A DNA stretch of 64,000 bases, taken from positions 124,001-188,000 of the forward strand of contig NZ_JACKVK010000003.1 in assembly GCF_025823185.1 (NCBI RefSeq). The letters are read 5' to 3'. Source of the DNA: Mycobacterium yunnanensis (lineage in GTDB: Bacteria; Actinomycetota; Actinomycetes; Mycobacteriales; Mycobacteriaceae). Shown here in pieces: positions 52,440-62,877 of the stretch (its first letter is position 1; every line of letters starts with the position of its first letter). The position numbers and the translations under genes were made by a program. A model generated the notes under the pieces. It ran no database searches, was not told where the DNA came from, and saw only the letters and a list, made by a program, of their open reading frames with translations.

Positions 52440-54083
52440 TCAGTGCAGGTCTCGACGGTGAAAGGCGATGACGCCCACCGCAACCAAGACCGCATCCATC
52501 GTCAGCAGCCACCACAGCGGGGCGGCGTCGAACGCGCCCGATCCGACGCGCGGCACGTGGACGTACGGTTCCAGATTCACCAGCCATCGAGGTGAATTAG
52601 CGAGGGAGCCAAGCAGATAGAGCGCGATGAACGAACTCAAGACGCCCCACGCCACTGGCGTGAACCGCGGCACCAGGCCAAACAGGGCAACCGTGACGCC
52701 GATCGAGAGCCAGACCGCGGGCAACTGCACCGCCGCCGTCCCGACGACCGCCGACAGCTTGCCGGTCACGTCACCGGCGGCCGCACCGTAGGTCAGTCCC
52801 GCCACCACCGCCGAGAGTACGAGGGCCATCGTGGTGGCCACGACGGCGCACAGCACATGACTTGCCAGCCAACGACTTCGGCTCACCGCGCCGGACAGCA
52901 CCATCTCGGCGCGCCGGGTCGTCTCCTCCTGATGCAGCCGCAGGGTCAGGGAGATCGCGAATGCCGAGGCGACCATGCCGAGCATTCCGAACGCCACGGC
53001 GATGAACGCCTGCTCGAGCTGGTCGGTGCCGCCGAGGCGCGCCACGACGTCGCGGGCTGTCTGGCTGTCGCCGATCTCACCACCGACCCCGTGGACGACG
53101 CTGCCGATCAACAGACCGTAGAGACACAGCCCCGCCGTCCACAGCGCGGTCGACGCACGGTTGAGCCGCCACGCCAGTGCCATCGGCCCGCGGAGGGCCC
53201 GACCGGCTTTGGGCGCGCCCGGGCGCTCGGCGATCATGCCGGCACCGACGTCGCGCCGGGCCAGAAATCGATAGGCAATCGCGACCAGCGCCGCGGCAAG
53301 CACCACGTGCATCGGCAGGATCCAGAACCTGTCACCGGCGTAGGGGCGCACCTGCAACGACCATCCCAAGGGGGAGAGCCAGGACAGGAATTCGGCGTGC
53401 GCCCCCGCGTCGCCGACCGCCCGGAGCGTGAACGCCGCCGCCAGCACGGCGAATGCCGCCCCACGGGCGAATCTCGTGCTCGGCGACAGCTGCGCCGTCA
53501 CCGCGGCCACGGCGGTGAACACGAGGCCCGTTCCGGCGAGCGCAAGGCCGAAGGCCACCGAGCCACCGGCGGGCACGTCGAACGGCAGCAGTCCCACGAT
53601 GCCGATGACCCCGGCGGCGACCGATCCGCCCGCGGCCAACAGCATTGCGGCGGTGAGGCTTGCGTAGCGTCCGATTGCCGTGGAGTCGACGAGTTCGGTA
53701 CGTCCGGACTCCTCCTCGGCGCGGGTGTGCCGCACGACGGTCAGGATGACGGCCACGGCGATCAGCACGTGGAACATGCCGGCCTTCCAGATGCCGGTCG
53801 CGCCGAGGCTGTCGCCGTAGACGACGCCGTAGAGCGCACGCTGCGCCGGACTGGCCATGATGGTCGCGGCGAGGTTCGCGCGGTCGGCGGTGGTGGGGTA
53901 GACCGCGGCGATGCTGGCGACGTACACCGTGCCCAACGGCACGGACAGCAGTAGCACCCACGCGGGCAGGACGATGCGGCCGCGGCGAAGGTAGAGACGC
54001 AGCAACGCAACGGTTCCCGTGAGGTTGGACCCCCGGGTCGGCGCCTCGTGGGCGGGGTGACGCGGGCGTTCCAGGATCGTCAT
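52440..54083 (-). CDS. ABC-2 type efflux permease (Rv1217c-like)
   Basis: A 547-residue permease with two halves of about six membrane helices each ([79 protein letters not shown]). Each half holds an EE-rich cytoplasmic loop ([23 protein letters not shown]), as in tetronasin/drug-type exporters. With the upstream ATPase it forms an exporter that in M. tuberculosis (Rv1217c-Rv1218c) affects tolerance to several drugs. Its start overlaps the ATPase stop (ATGA), and the ICMT-like gene follows 8 bp later. Confidence 0.9.
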   Translation of the reverse strand: MTILERPRHPAHEAPTRGSNLTGTVALLRLYLRRGRIVLPAWVLLLSVPLGTVYVASIAAVYPTTADRANLAATIMASPAQRALYGVVYGDSLGATGIWKAGMFHVLIAVAVILTVVRHTRAEEESGRTELVDSTAIGRYASLTAAMLLAAGGSVAAGVIGIVGLLPFDVPAGGSVAFGLALAGTGLVFTAVAAVTAQLSPSTRFARGAAFAVLAAAFTLRAVGDAGAHAEFLSWLSPLGWSLQVRPYAGDRFWILPMHVVLAAALVAIAYRFLARRDVGAGMIAERPGAPKAGRALRGPMALAWRLNRASTALWTAGLCLYGLLIGSVVHGVGGEIGDSQTARDVVARLGGTDQLEQAFIAVAFGMLGMVASAFAISLTLRLHQEETTRRAEMVLSGAVSRSRWLASHVLCAVVATTMALVLSAVVAGLTYGAAAGDVTGKLSAVVGTAAVQLPAVWLSIGVTVALFGLVPRFTPVAWGVLSSFIALYLLGSLANSPRWLVNLEPYVHVPRVGSGAFDAAPLWWLLTMDAVLVAVGVIAFHRRDLH

Positions 54084-55006
54084 GCGCTCACCCGCGTCGA
54101 GGACTCGTCGTCGACTCCGTAGTGGCGCAGGAACAAGTCCTCCAACGTCGGTGGCTGGCTGACGAGGCTGCGCACTCCGGCGTTGCCGAGCAGCTTGACG
54201 ACCTCACCGAGGCTGGCACCGTCGACCTGGGCGCGCAGGGTGTGGCCGTCGACGGTGACGTCCTCGACGCCGGGGAGACGGCTGATGTCGCCGGGGTCTC
54301 CGATCATCTCTGCGGTGATCGAGGTGCGGGACAGATGGCGCATCGACTCCAGCGTGCCGCTCTCGACGGTTCGTCCAGCCCGGATGATGGTGACGCGCTG
54401 GCACAGAGCCTCGGTCTCGGCGAGGATGTGACTGGAGAGCAAGACCGTGGCGCCGCGGTCGCGGGCCTCGGTGACACACTGCTGAAAGACGTTCTCCATC
54501 AACGGATCCAGGCCGCTGCTGGGCTCGTCGAGTAACAGCAGCCGCGCGTGGGAGGCGAAGGCGGACACCAGCGACACCTTCTGGCGGTTGCCCTTGGAGT
54601 AGGTGCGCGCCTTCTTCGACGGATCGAGGTCGAAGCGCTCGACGAGTTCGGCCCGCCGCTTCTCGTCGACGCCACCGCGCATCCGTCCCAGCAGGTCGAC
54701 GGTCTCGCCGCCGGTGAGTGACGGCCACAAGGTGACGTCCCCTGGCACGTAGGCGATGTGGCGATGCAGGGCGACCGCGTCGGTCCACGGATCTCCGCCG
54801 AGCAGTCGGGCGGTACCCGAGTCGGCTCGCGCCAGCCCGAGCAGGATTCGGATGGTGGTGGACTTGCCTGCGCCGTTGGGGCCCAGGAAGCCGTGCACCT
54901 CGCCCTTGGCGACATCGAGGTTCAGTCCGTCGAGCGCGCGTACCGAGCCGAAGTCCTTCCGCAGATTCCGGACCTCGACGGCGACGTTGCCGTTGTCAGT
55001 GGCCAT
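54080..55006 (-). CDS. ABC efflux ATP-binding protein (Rv1218c-like)
   Basis: A 308-residue ATPase of the drug-exporter type. Walker A is [16 protein letters not shown] near residue 42, the signature is [16 protein letters not shown] (SKGNR in place of LSGGQ, usual in this subfamily), Walker B is [17 protein letters not shown] and the H-loop is [10 protein letters not shown]. The C-terminal DUF4162-like region ends [13 protein letters not shown] 55006 follows the raaS stop by 3 bp with AGGAGT before it, giving one operon raaS-ATPase-permease-methyltransferase. RaaS repression is expected. Confidence 0.92.
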   Translation of the reverse strand: MATDNGNVAVEVRNLRKDFGSVRALDGLNLDVAKGEVHGFLGPNGAGKSTTIRILLGLARADSGTARLLGGDPWTDAVALHRHIAYVPGDVTLWPSLTGGETVDLLGRMRGGVDEKRRAELVERFDLDPSKKARTYSKGNRQKVSLVSAFASHARLLLLDEPSSGLDPLMENVFQQCVTEARDRGATVLLSSHILAETEALCQRVTIIRAGRTVESGTLESMRHLSRTSITAEMIGDPGDISRLPGVEDVTVDGHTLRAQVDGASLGEVVKLLGNAGVRSLVSQPPTLEDLFLRHYGVDDESSTRVSA

Positions 55007-55009
55007 CGA

Positions 55010-55633
55010 TCACTCCTCCTTCGCCGCCGCCGCAATGGCGTCGAACATCGTCGAATCGGTCATCAGCCCCTCGGTGTAGAGCTCAAGGGCGGGCAGTACC
55101 GAGTCCCGCGCGTAGTCGTGCAGGACGGCGCGCATGTCACCGGGGTTGTCGTGCATCTGCAGGTAGAGCAGGAAGCCACCGCCGTTGGACATCGCGATGA
55201 ATCTGGCCCGCGCCTTGGGGTCTCGGCTTGGCTTGACGGTGCCAGCTCGGACGCCCTCGTCGAGATACTGCTCGGTGTTGTCGATCATGTTGCGCCACAG
55301 GGACTTTGCCAGGTCGCCGCCGGATTGCATGCTGCGAACCAGATAGGCCATCAGGGGTGCGAAGGACTCGATGTCGGCCAGCTGGGCCAGCCAGGAGGCG
55401 GGGTCGGAGGACTGAATGGACTCGCTCTTGGACGCCCGGATGGACTCGGCGACGAAGTCGTCGCACGCCTTGCGCAGGCCCTCCTTGGAGCCGAAGTGAT
55501 GGATCACCAGGGCCGCGCTGACCCCGGCAGCCTTGGCGATGACGCGCAAGCCCACGTCGAATCCGTGTTCGCCGAACTGCTCGACGGCCGCATCGCGGAT
55601 GCGGGCCGTGGTCGTCAGGTCCTCTGAACGCAT
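55010..55633 (-). CDS. raaS: TetR-family repressor RaaS-like
   Basis: A 207-residue TetR regulator (Rv1219c type, regulator of antimicrobial-assisted survival). The helix-turn-helix is ARIRDAAVEQFGEHGFDVGL, then RVIAKAAGVSAALVIHHFGS and KEGLRKACDDF; the ligand-binding domain follows with FAPLMAYLVRSMQSGGDLAK. In M. tuberculosis RaaS represses the downstream efflux genes and is relieved by non-growing-state signals such as oleoyl-CoA. TAGCAT ends 7 nt before ATG 55633, a leaderless start, preferred to ATG 55642, which lies inside the -10 box. A 16-bp palindrome covers the promoter. Confidence 0.92.
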   Translation of the reverse strand: MRSEDLTTTARIRDAAVEQFGEHGFDVGLRVIAKAAGVSAALVIHHFGSKEGLRKACDDFVAESIRASKSESIQSSDPASWLAQLADIESFAPLMAYLVRSMQSGGDLAKSLWRNMIDNTEQYLDEGVRAGTVKPSRDPKARARFIAMSNGGGFLLYLQMHDNPGDMRAVLHDYARDSVLPALELYTEGLMTDSTMFDAIAAAAKEE

Positions 55634-55640
55634 GTTCAAC

Positions 55641-55659
55641 ATGCTAAACGCGCGTTTAG
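55641..55659. promoter_or_regulatory. raaS promoter and self-operator
   Basis: CTAAACGCGCGTTTAG (55644-55659) is a perfect 16-bp palindrome typical of TetR operators; it overlaps the minus-strand -10 box TAGCAT (55646-55641). Binding there would block transcription of the whole raaS-efflux operon. RaaS itself is the likely ligand-responsive binder. Confidence 0.7.
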
Positions 55660-55704
55660 TCGTCCGTCAACGACGAAGTGCGAGAGGAGCGAAGGACAGG
55701 GGCG

Positions 55705-56385
55705 TCAGTCGCGCGCGGCGGCCAGCAGACCGTCACCCAAGGGGACCAGCACGGGCGTGAGCCGCTCGTCCTCGGCGATGAGTCGAGCGGCCTCCCGGAC
55801 GGCAGTGACGTCACGATCGTTGGCGTTCGCGTCGCCCGCCCGGCCGCCAAGGGCCGCGCGGTGGATCACGATCACACCGCCGGAGCGCAGCAAGCGCACG
55901 CCCTCGGACACGAACTGAGGCTGGTCGACCGGATCGGCGTCGACGAACACCAGGTCGTAGGACTCGTCGGCGAGGCGGGTGAGGACCTCCTGGGCCCGCC
56001 CGCTGATCAACCTGGTGCGCGACGGCCCGATGCCGGCTTCCAGAAACGCCTGCTTGGCGAGCCGCTGATGCTCGGGCTCGACGTCGATGGTGGTGAGCAC
56101 GCCGTCGTCACGCATGCCGGACAACAGCCACAGCCCGCTGACGCCGACCCCGGTGCCGACCTCGACGACGGCCTTGGCCTTGGCGATCTTCGCCAGCACG
56201 CTCAGAAGGGCGCCAACCGCGGGAGTCACGGCACCCGCGCCGCTGTCGTCGGCGCGTTCCCTGGCCGCAGCCGTCAACGAGTCCTCGGAGATCGAATTCT
56301 CGGCGTGCGCGACGATCGCTTCGGCCCGGCTTGGCCGCGGTGTGCCGCCCTCGGGTTGACCCGTCGAATCATCGCTGCTGGTCAT
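55705..56385 (-). CDS. O-methyltransferase (Rv1220c type)
   Basis: A 226-residue class I methyltransferase of the catechol/caffeoyl-CoA O-methyltransferase family. [20 protein letters not shown] is motif [21 protein letters not shown] binds the SAM ribose, and [20 protein letters not shown] supplies the metal site. The natural acceptor is unknown. ATG 56385 has TACGCT 6 nt upstream, so it is probably leaderless; the frame's earlier start at 56442 is less likely. Divergent from sigE, which keeps the M. tuberculosis order. Confidence 0.9.
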   Translation of the reverse strand: MTSSDDSTGQPEGGTPRPSRAEAIVAHAENSISEDSLTAAARERADDSGAGAVTPAVGALLSVLAKIAKAKAVVEVGTGVGVSGLWLLSGMRDDGVLTTIDVEPEHQRLAKQAFLEAGIGPSRTRLISGRAQEVLTRLADESYDLVFVDADPVDQPQFVSEGVRLLRSGGVIVIHRAALGGRAGDANANDRDVTAVREAARLIAEDERLTPVLVPLGDGLLAAARD

Positions 56386-56499
56386 GCCCGCAGCGTAGAG
56401 CGAAGGCCGAGCGCACGCCGCCCCGACACGCCCGCGCGGCATTGCGGGATCGACGGAGAATTCCGCCGTTTGCGCAGTTGGCGTGGTGGGAGGACGACA

Positions 56500-56518
56500 T
56501 TCTCAGGGAAAGCTCAGA
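56500..56518 (+). promoter_or_regulatory. Possible MprA-type direct repeats before sigE
   Basis: TTCTCAGG (56500-56507) and AGCTCAGA (56511-56518) share CTCAG at an 11-bp step, 45-60 bp before the sigE ATG. In M. tuberculosis MprA binds loosely conserved direct repeats upstream of sigE under envelope stress. The match is by eye and tentative. Confidence 0.35.
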
Positions 56519-56561
56519 TTGCTCATATGCGGACCCTAACGGGGTCGGAAAAGGTAACTGC

Positions 56562-57332
56562 ATGGAAAGTCGCGGAGGCCGGGACCCCGGGAATATTGAT
56601 GCTCACGAGTCAGTTTCCGCGGGTGCAGGTACGGGAACAGCTCCCGGCATCGGCACTAGCGACACGGAGGATCCGACGACCACTACCAGTACGTCCCCAG
56701 TATTCATGGCCCACTTCGAGCAGGCCGGCGACGGCGACTGGGTGCAGCCAGCCGACGAGCTGGCGGGCACCGCCGTATTCGACGCCACCGGCGACAAGAC
56801 GACGATGCCGTCCTGGGACGAGTTGGTTCGGCAGCACGCGGACCGCGTCTACCGCCTGGCCTACCGGTTGTCGGGCAGTCAGCACGACGCCGAGGACCTG
56901 ACGCAGGAGACGTTCATCCGCGTGTTCCGGTCGGTGCAGAACTACCAGCCCGGCACATTCGAGGGGTGGCTGCACCGCATCACCACCAACCTCTTCCTCG
57001 ACATGGTTCGCCGCCGCAGTCGTATTCGCATGGAGGCGCTGCCGGAGGACTACGACCGGGTGCCTGCCGACGAGCCGAACCCGGAGCAGATCTACCACGA
57101 CTCCAGGTTGGGCCCGGATCTTCAGGCGGCGCTCGACTCGCTGGCGCCGGAGTTCCGCGCCGCCGTCGTCCTCTGCGACATCGAAGGTTTGTCGTACGAG
57201 GAGATCGGCGCGACGCTCGGCGTGAAGCTGGGCACCGTCCGCAGCCGTATTCACCGCGGCCGTCAGGCGCTGCGCGACTACCTGGCCAGCCACCCCGACG
57301 CGCTCGCCGAGGGAGTCGCGCGTTCCGCCTGA
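56562..57332 (+). CDS. sigE: ECF sigma factor SigE
   Basis: A 256-residue extracytoplasmic-function sigma factor. Region 2 is [40 protein letters not shown] and [20 protein letters not shown]; region 4 is [20 protein letters not shown] then [20 protein letters not shown]. The N-terminal 80 residues are variable. It directs transcription in response to surface stress, heat and detergents and is held by RseA. ATG 56562 (AAAGG upstream) gives the full 256-residue form; M. tuberculosis uses additional internal starts, and ATG 56706 here ([12 protein letters not shown]) corresponds to a shorter isoform. rseA and htrA follow. Confidence 0.96.
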   Translation: MESRGGRDPGNIDAHESVSAGAGTGTAPGIGTSDTEDPTTTTSTSPVFMAHFEQAGDGDWVQPADELAGTAVFDATGDKTTMPSWDELVRQHADRVYRLAYRLSGSQHDAEDLTQETFIRVFRSVQNYQPGTFEGWLHRITTNLFLDMVRRRSRIRMEALPEDYDRVPADEPNPEQIYHDSRLGPDLQAALDSLAPEFRAAVVLCDIEGLSYEEIGATLGVKLGTVRSRIHRGRQALRDYLASHPDALAEGVARSA

Positions 57333-57421
57333 TCTCGATGCCGTCACGAGCGTGATCAATCTCGTCGGCCGCGCTACATTCGAATGTGTTGGTTGACGCA
57401 GTCGTGGAGAGGAGCAGGTCG

Positions 57422-57817
57422 ATGGTGGACCCGGGACACGTGTTCCGTCGTGCATTTTCCTGGCTCCCGACCCAGTTGGCCTCCCAGAGCGATCATCCGG
57501 TCGGGCCACGCCGATTCGGCTCGACCGAGCATCTGTCCACCGAGGCCATCGCGGCCTTCGTCGACGGTGAGTTGCGGATGAGCGCGCACCTGAGGGCCGC
57601 CCACCACATGTCGATGTGTCCCCAGTGTGCGGCCGAGGTGGACGCGCAGGGGCAGGCCCGCTCCGCGCTGCGCGACTCCTGTCCGATCAGCATTCCGTCG
57701 TCGCTACTCGGCGCGTTGTCGGAGATCCCCCACCACGCACGGCCGGAGACACCGGTCGACGACGCGGCGGCCCGGTTCCTCACCGGCGAGACGCGTTCTC
57801 GCCGCAAGCGCCGGTAG
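57422..57817 (+). CDS. rseA: Zinc-associated anti-sigma-E factor RseA
   Basis: A 131-residue anti-sigma factor. STEHLSTEAIAAFVDGELRM leads to the ZAS motif H62-x3-C66-x2-C69 (HHMSMCPQC), which binds zinc and holds SigE in a redox-sensitive way; the C-terminus is basic (RSRRKRR) and there is no membrane helix, so it is cytosolic as in M. tuberculosis. There, PknB phosphorylation marks it for ClpC1P2 degradation. ATG 57422 has AGGAG upstream; an in-frame GTG further up would add 12 residues. It lies between sigE and htrA. Confidence 0.94.
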   Translation: MVDPGHVFRRAFSWLPTQLASQSDHPVGPRRFGSTEHLSTEAIAAFVDGELRMSAHLRAAHHMSMCPQCAAEVDAQGQARSALRDSCPISIPSSLLGALSEIPHHARPETPVDDAAARFLTGETRSRRKRR

Positions 57818-57879
57818 TCTAAGAGTTGTCCCAGGTAGAGGCGCGCGTCGTTGACGGCGTGCGCTCCAACGGAGAGTGA

Positions 57880-59385
<1,506 letters not shown>

Positions 59386-59389
59386 CGCC

Positions 59390-59794
59390 GTGTTCGGCAA
59401 CATCGGCTGGGGCGAGATGCTGGTGCTCGTCGTCGCCGGCCTCGTGATCCTTGGGCCGGAACGGCTTCCGGGTGCCATCCGCTGGACGACCGGCACCGTG
59501 CGGCAAGCCAGGGAGTACCTCAGCGGCGCGACCAGTCAGCTGCGAGAAGATCTGGGGCCCGAATTCGAGGACCTGCGCCAGCCGTTGAGCGAATTGCAGA
59601 AGCTGCGTGGCATGACCCCGCGCGCCGCGCTCACCAAGCACCTTCTCGACGGCGACGACTCGTTCCTGACCGGGAACTTCGACAAGCCCGTCAAGCCGGT
59701 GTCGGACAACCAACCGCAACCGCAGCCGCCCACCCCGGCACCCGAACCGCCGCGCACGCCCGGCGTCACGCCGTTCGACAGCGACGCGACCTAG
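59390..59794 (+). CDS. tatB: Sec-independent translocase subunit TatB
   Basis: A 134-residue TatB: the N-terminal helix begins [20 protein letters not shown] with the conserved Glu, then the hinge [11 protein letters not shown] and an amphipathic helix ([20 protein letters not shown]). The C-terminal 45 residues are Pro-rich. With TatA and TatC, encoded elsewhere, it exports folded twin-arginine proteins. GTG 59390 lies 4 bp after htrA, so it is co-transcribed with the SigE-htrA locus. It ends in a CTAG shared with the convergent mrp gene. Confidence 0.94.
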   Translation: MFGNIGWGEMLVLVVAGLVILGPERLPGAIRWTTGTVRQAREYLSGATSQLREDLGPEFEDLRQPLSELQKLRGMTPRAALTKHLLDGDDSFLTGNFDKPVKPVSDNQPQPQPPTPAPEPPRTPGVTPFDSDAT

Positions 59795-60948
59795 CGGCCG
59801 ATCGGGTTCAGTCCGAGCGACACCCCGGCCAAGCTGCGCTTGCGCGTGGTCAGCGTGTCGGCGATCGAGCGAAGTTCCTTCGCCGCAGCCGAGTCCGGCG
59901 CGCTGAGCACCAGCGGCACGCCCGCGTCGCCGGCCTCCATGAGTGCCTGGTCGAGGGGCACCTGGCCCAGAAGCGGCACGTCGGCGCCGATGGAGCGCGT
60001 AAGGCTCTCGGCGACCTTCTTGCCGCCACCCTCGCCGAAGACGTTCATCACGGTGCCGTCGGGCAGGGTCAGACCGGACATGTTCTCGACCACGCCGACG
60101 ATGCGCTGGCGGGTTTGCAGCGCGATGGCACCCGCGCGCTCGGCGACCTCCGCGGCCGCCAGCTGAGGCGTCGTCACCACCAGGATCTCGGCGCCGGGAA
60201 TGAGCTGAGACACCGAGATGGCGATGTCGCCGGTACCCGGTGGCAGGTCCAACAGCAGGACGTCGAGATCGCCCCAGTACACGTCGGCCAGGAACTGCTG
60301 GAGGGCGCGGTGCAGCATCGGTCCACGCCACACCACGGGCGTGTTGCCCTGGGTGAACATCGCGATGGAGATGACCTTCACGTCATGGGCGACCGGCGGC
60401 AGGATCATCGAGTCGACCTGCGTGGGCCGCTCCTCGGTGCCCATCATGCGAGGCACCGAGTGACCGTAGATGTCGGCGTCGAGCACGCCGACGGCCAGAC
60501 CGCGGGCGGCCAGCGCGGCCGCCAGGTTGACCGTCACGCTGGACTTGCCGACGCCGCCCTTGCCGGAGGCGACGGCGTAGACGCGGGTGAGGGAGCCGGG
60601 CTGAGCGAACGGGATGACCGGCTCGCGAGAGTCGCCGCGCAGCTGCTTGCGCAGTTCCGCGCGCTGCTCGTCGTTCATCACGTCGAGGGTCACCTTGACG
60701 GCGCCGGTGCCGGGCACGTCGACGACGGCCTGCTTCACGCGGTCGGTGATCTCGGTCTTCTTCGGGCAGGCCGAGGTGGTCAGGTAGATCTCGACGTGGA
60801 CGGCGGCGTCGGCGGGGTCGACGGAGACGTTCTTGACCATGCCGACCTCGGTGATCGGCTTGCGAAGTTCGGGGTCGACGACCTTGGACAGCGCCGAGCG
60901 AACGGCCGATTCCAGCGCGTCGGAATCGTGGAGCGATTGCTGAGACAT
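59791..60948 (-). CDS. mrp: Mrp/ApbC-type iron-sulfur carrier ATPase
   Basis: A 385-residue protein with an N-terminal MIP18/DUF59 domain ([30 protein letters not shown]) and a C-terminal ParA-like P-loop domain: [20 protein letters not shown] (deviant Walker A), [15 protein letters not shown] and [20 protein letters not shown]. Mrp/Nbp35-type proteins carry 4Fe-4S clusters to apoenzymes. The usual C-terminal CxxC is not evident in the tail, as in actinobacterial members. A -10-like TACACT lies 8 nt before ATG 60948 (5 nt before GTG 60951), favouring the ATG in a leaderless mRNA. Confidence 0.92.
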   Translation of the reverse strand: MSQQSLHDSDALESAVRSALSKVVDPELRKPITEVGMVKNVSVDPADAAVHVEIYLTTSACPKKTEITDRVKQAVVDVPGTGAVKVTLDVMNDEQRAELRKQLRGDSREPVIPFAQPGSLTRVYAVASGKGGVGKSSVTVNLAAALAARGLAVGVLDADIYGHSVPRMMGTEERPTQVDSMILPPVAHDVKVISIAMFTQGNTPVVWRGPMLHRALQQFLADVYWGDLDVLLLDLPPGTGDIAISVSQLIPGAEILVVTTPQLAAAEVAERAGAIALQTRQRIVGVVENMSGLTLPDGTVMNVFGEGGGKKVAESLTRSIGADVPLLGQVPLDQALMEAGDAGVPLVLSAPDSAAAKELRSIADTLTTRKRSLAGVSLGLNPIGR

Positions 60949-60972
60949 CACCCGCGAGTGTAGGCGCAGCCG

Positions 60973-62229
60973 CTAGCCGATCGGACCGGGCATCGGTCCG
61001 GGCGGTGGCCCTGGTGCCGCAGGTGGCAGTGCCGGTGGTGGGGACGGCAGTGGCTCCGCGGGCGGTCCGCCGAACGGGAACTGCATGGGCGCCGGCGGCA
61101 CGGGCGCCGGGGGCAGGGGAGCTGCGGCGGGTTGCGGCGTCAGGCAGAACACCTGGCAGTTCACCGGCGGCGCGACCGGGGCCTGAGGTGTCAGGCAGAA
61201 GACCTGACAGTTCTGCTGCGGCGCCGGCGGAACGCCCGCACCAGGGCCGGGCGGAATGCCCAGCTGGTTCTGCCCGCTCAGGTCGGTCACGTTCGTGGCG
61301 GCGAGCGGATCGTTGGCCGGCAGCCCGATCCCCGGGCCCAGGCCTTCGGGGCTGGTGGCCAGATGAGCGTCACCGATCGGCGGGGCGACGCCGATGGGCG
61401 GCAGGTTCACCGGCGCGACGCCGGTGGCGTAGGCAGCCGCCCAGCCGAGCACGTTCTGCGCGTAGGCCATCGAGTTGTTGTAACGCAGGATCGCCGAGAG
61501 CACCTGGGAGCGGTCGCGCAAATTCAGGTTGCCGCTGCAGAGGTACCTGGCGGCGCCCAGCGACGCGTCGTAGACGTTTTGGATGTCGGCCTTGCCGTCC
61601 CCGTTGCCGTCGGAGGCGTACCGCGCCCACGTGCCGGGCAGGAATTGCATCGGTCCCATCGCCCTGGCGTAGGTCACCCGTCCCGCCGCGACGCTCTGGA
61701 CGATGACCTCGTTGCCGGCGAGCGTGCCGTCCAGCGCGGGGCCGAAGATGCCCTGGACCGGATTGCCCTTGGCATCGGTGGCGCCGCCGTTGGCGTGTCC
61801 CGACTCGATGCGACCGATGCCGGCCAGCAGGTTCCAGCTGACCCCGCAGCCGGGATATGCCGACGCCATCATGCGTTCGGCGTTGCGGTAGGCGCTCAGT
61901 GCGACGGCGGGAATGCCAAGGCTGCCAGGCGAAGTCACCACGATGGGCGGCGGGGGCGCCGAGAGGGTGGCCACGGCGAAGCGGAACGGGGTCGGAGGCC
62001 GGGGGGCCGCGACGACCACGACGCCCGCGTCGTCACCGGTACTGGCCACCGCCGCCAGGGGCGTGATGCCGTCGTCGGCGACGGCGTGCCTCGGGGTCGG
62101 GGCCGACGCCCCGACGGCCAGCAGAAGGATCAGCGGGGCCAGTACCGCGGCGCCGACGGCGGGTCTGGCCTTCACGCGGCGCACGTGCCGCCGCACCGCC
62201 GCGTACGCGGACCCGCCTCGAACTTGCAC
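60973..62229 (-). CDS. Exported lytic-transglycosylase-like protein (Rv1230c type)
   Basis: A 418-residue protein. After a basic N-terminus and a membrane/signal helix (VGAAVLAPLILLLAVGASAP) comes an SLT_2/lysozyme-like domain: LLAGIGRIESGHANGGATDA with the presumed catalytic Glu, AMGPMQFLPGTWARY, DGNGDGKADIQNVYDASLGA and LRDRSQVLSAILRYNNSMAY. The C-terminal 110 residues are Pro-rich with two copies of NCQVFCLTPQ, each with a Cys pair. It should act on peptidoglycan in the cell wall. GTG 62229 has GAGGA seven bases upstream and gives the family length; longer forms from 62304 lack this. Confidence 0.87.
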   Translation of the reverse strand: MQVRGGSAYAAVRRHVRRVKARPAVGAAVLAPLILLLAVGASAPTPRHAVADDGITPLAAVASTGDDAGVVVVAAPRPPTPFRFAVATLSAPPPPIVVTSPGSLGIPAVALSAYRNAERMMASAYPGCGVSWNLLAGIGRIESGHANGGATDAKGNPVQGIFGPALDGTLAGNEVIVQSVAAGRVTYARAMGPMQFLPGTWARYASDGNGDGKADIQNVYDASLGAARYLCSGNLNLRDRSQVLSAILRYNNSMAYAQNVLGWAAAYATGVAPVNLPPIGVAPPIGDAHLATSPEGLGPGIGLPANDPLAATNVTDLSGQNQLGIPPGPGAGVPPAPQQNCQVFCLTPQAPVAPPVNCQVFCLTPQPAAAPLPPAPVPPAPMQFPFGGPPAEPLPSPPPALPPAAPGPPPGPMPGPIG

Positions 62230-62337
62230 TCGACCGTCCTCGATCCAGGTGACCAAACGCCGCCCCTGGCACATCATGGCAAACGTTGTGAACCACGCCA
62301 CCATACCGATCTGGTGTTGCTCGTGTTACGGCATTGA

Positions 62338-62877
62338 CTAGACGGATTCGTCCCAGTCCCGGGTCGGCTTGGCTGGAACGTTCTTCTTGGGCTTCTTGGC
62401 AGCCTTGAGTTCGTCGAGCAGCTCGCGTACCTCTTCGAGTTCGCGGCGCAGATAGTCACGCGTCACCACCTCGCCGACGGCGATGCGCAGCGCGGCGAGC
62501 TCCCTCGCGAGGTACTCGGTGTCTGCCTTGGTCTGCTCGGCCCGGCGCCGGTCCTCCTCGAGCGCGACCCGGTCGCGATTCTCCTGGCGGTTCTGCGCCA
62601 GCAGGATCAGGGGGGCGGCGTAGGCCGCCTGCGTGGAGAACGCAAGGTTCAACAGGATGAAGGGATAGGGGTCGAAGCGCAACGACACCGCGATGAGGTT
62701 GAACGCGATCCACACCACCACCAGAACGGTCTGGATGGCAAGGTATCGGCCGGTGCCGAGGAAACGGGCAATCGACTCGCTGATGCGACCGACCGCCTCG
62801 ATGTCGACCCTCGGGGTGAAGCGGCGGCGGCTGGTGCGCGGGGTGTCGAGCCGCTGACGCGATGACAGGTCACTCAC
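62338..62877 (-). CDS. DUF1003 membrane protein (Rv1231c type)
   Basis: A 179-residue protein with two membrane helices (YLAIQTVLVVVWIAFNLIAV, PFILLNLAFSTQAAYAAPLI) typical of DUF1003, followed by a charged coiled coil (RVALEEDRRRAEQTKADTEY, LRRELEEVRELLDELKAAKK). Function is unknown. The NRQENRDR motif after helix 2 is the family hallmark. GTG 62877 overlaps the TGA of the upstream CBS-domain gene (GTGA), so translation is coupled. Confidence 0.9.
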   Translation of the reverse strand: MSDLSSRQRLDTPRTSRRRFTPRVDIEAVGRISESIARFLGTGRYLAIQTVLVVVWIAFNLIAVSLRFDPYPFILLNLAFSTQAAYAAPLILLAQNRQENRDRVALEEDRRRAEQTKADTEYLARELAALRIAVGEVVTRDYLRRELEEVRELLDELKAAKKPKKNVPAKPTRDWDESV

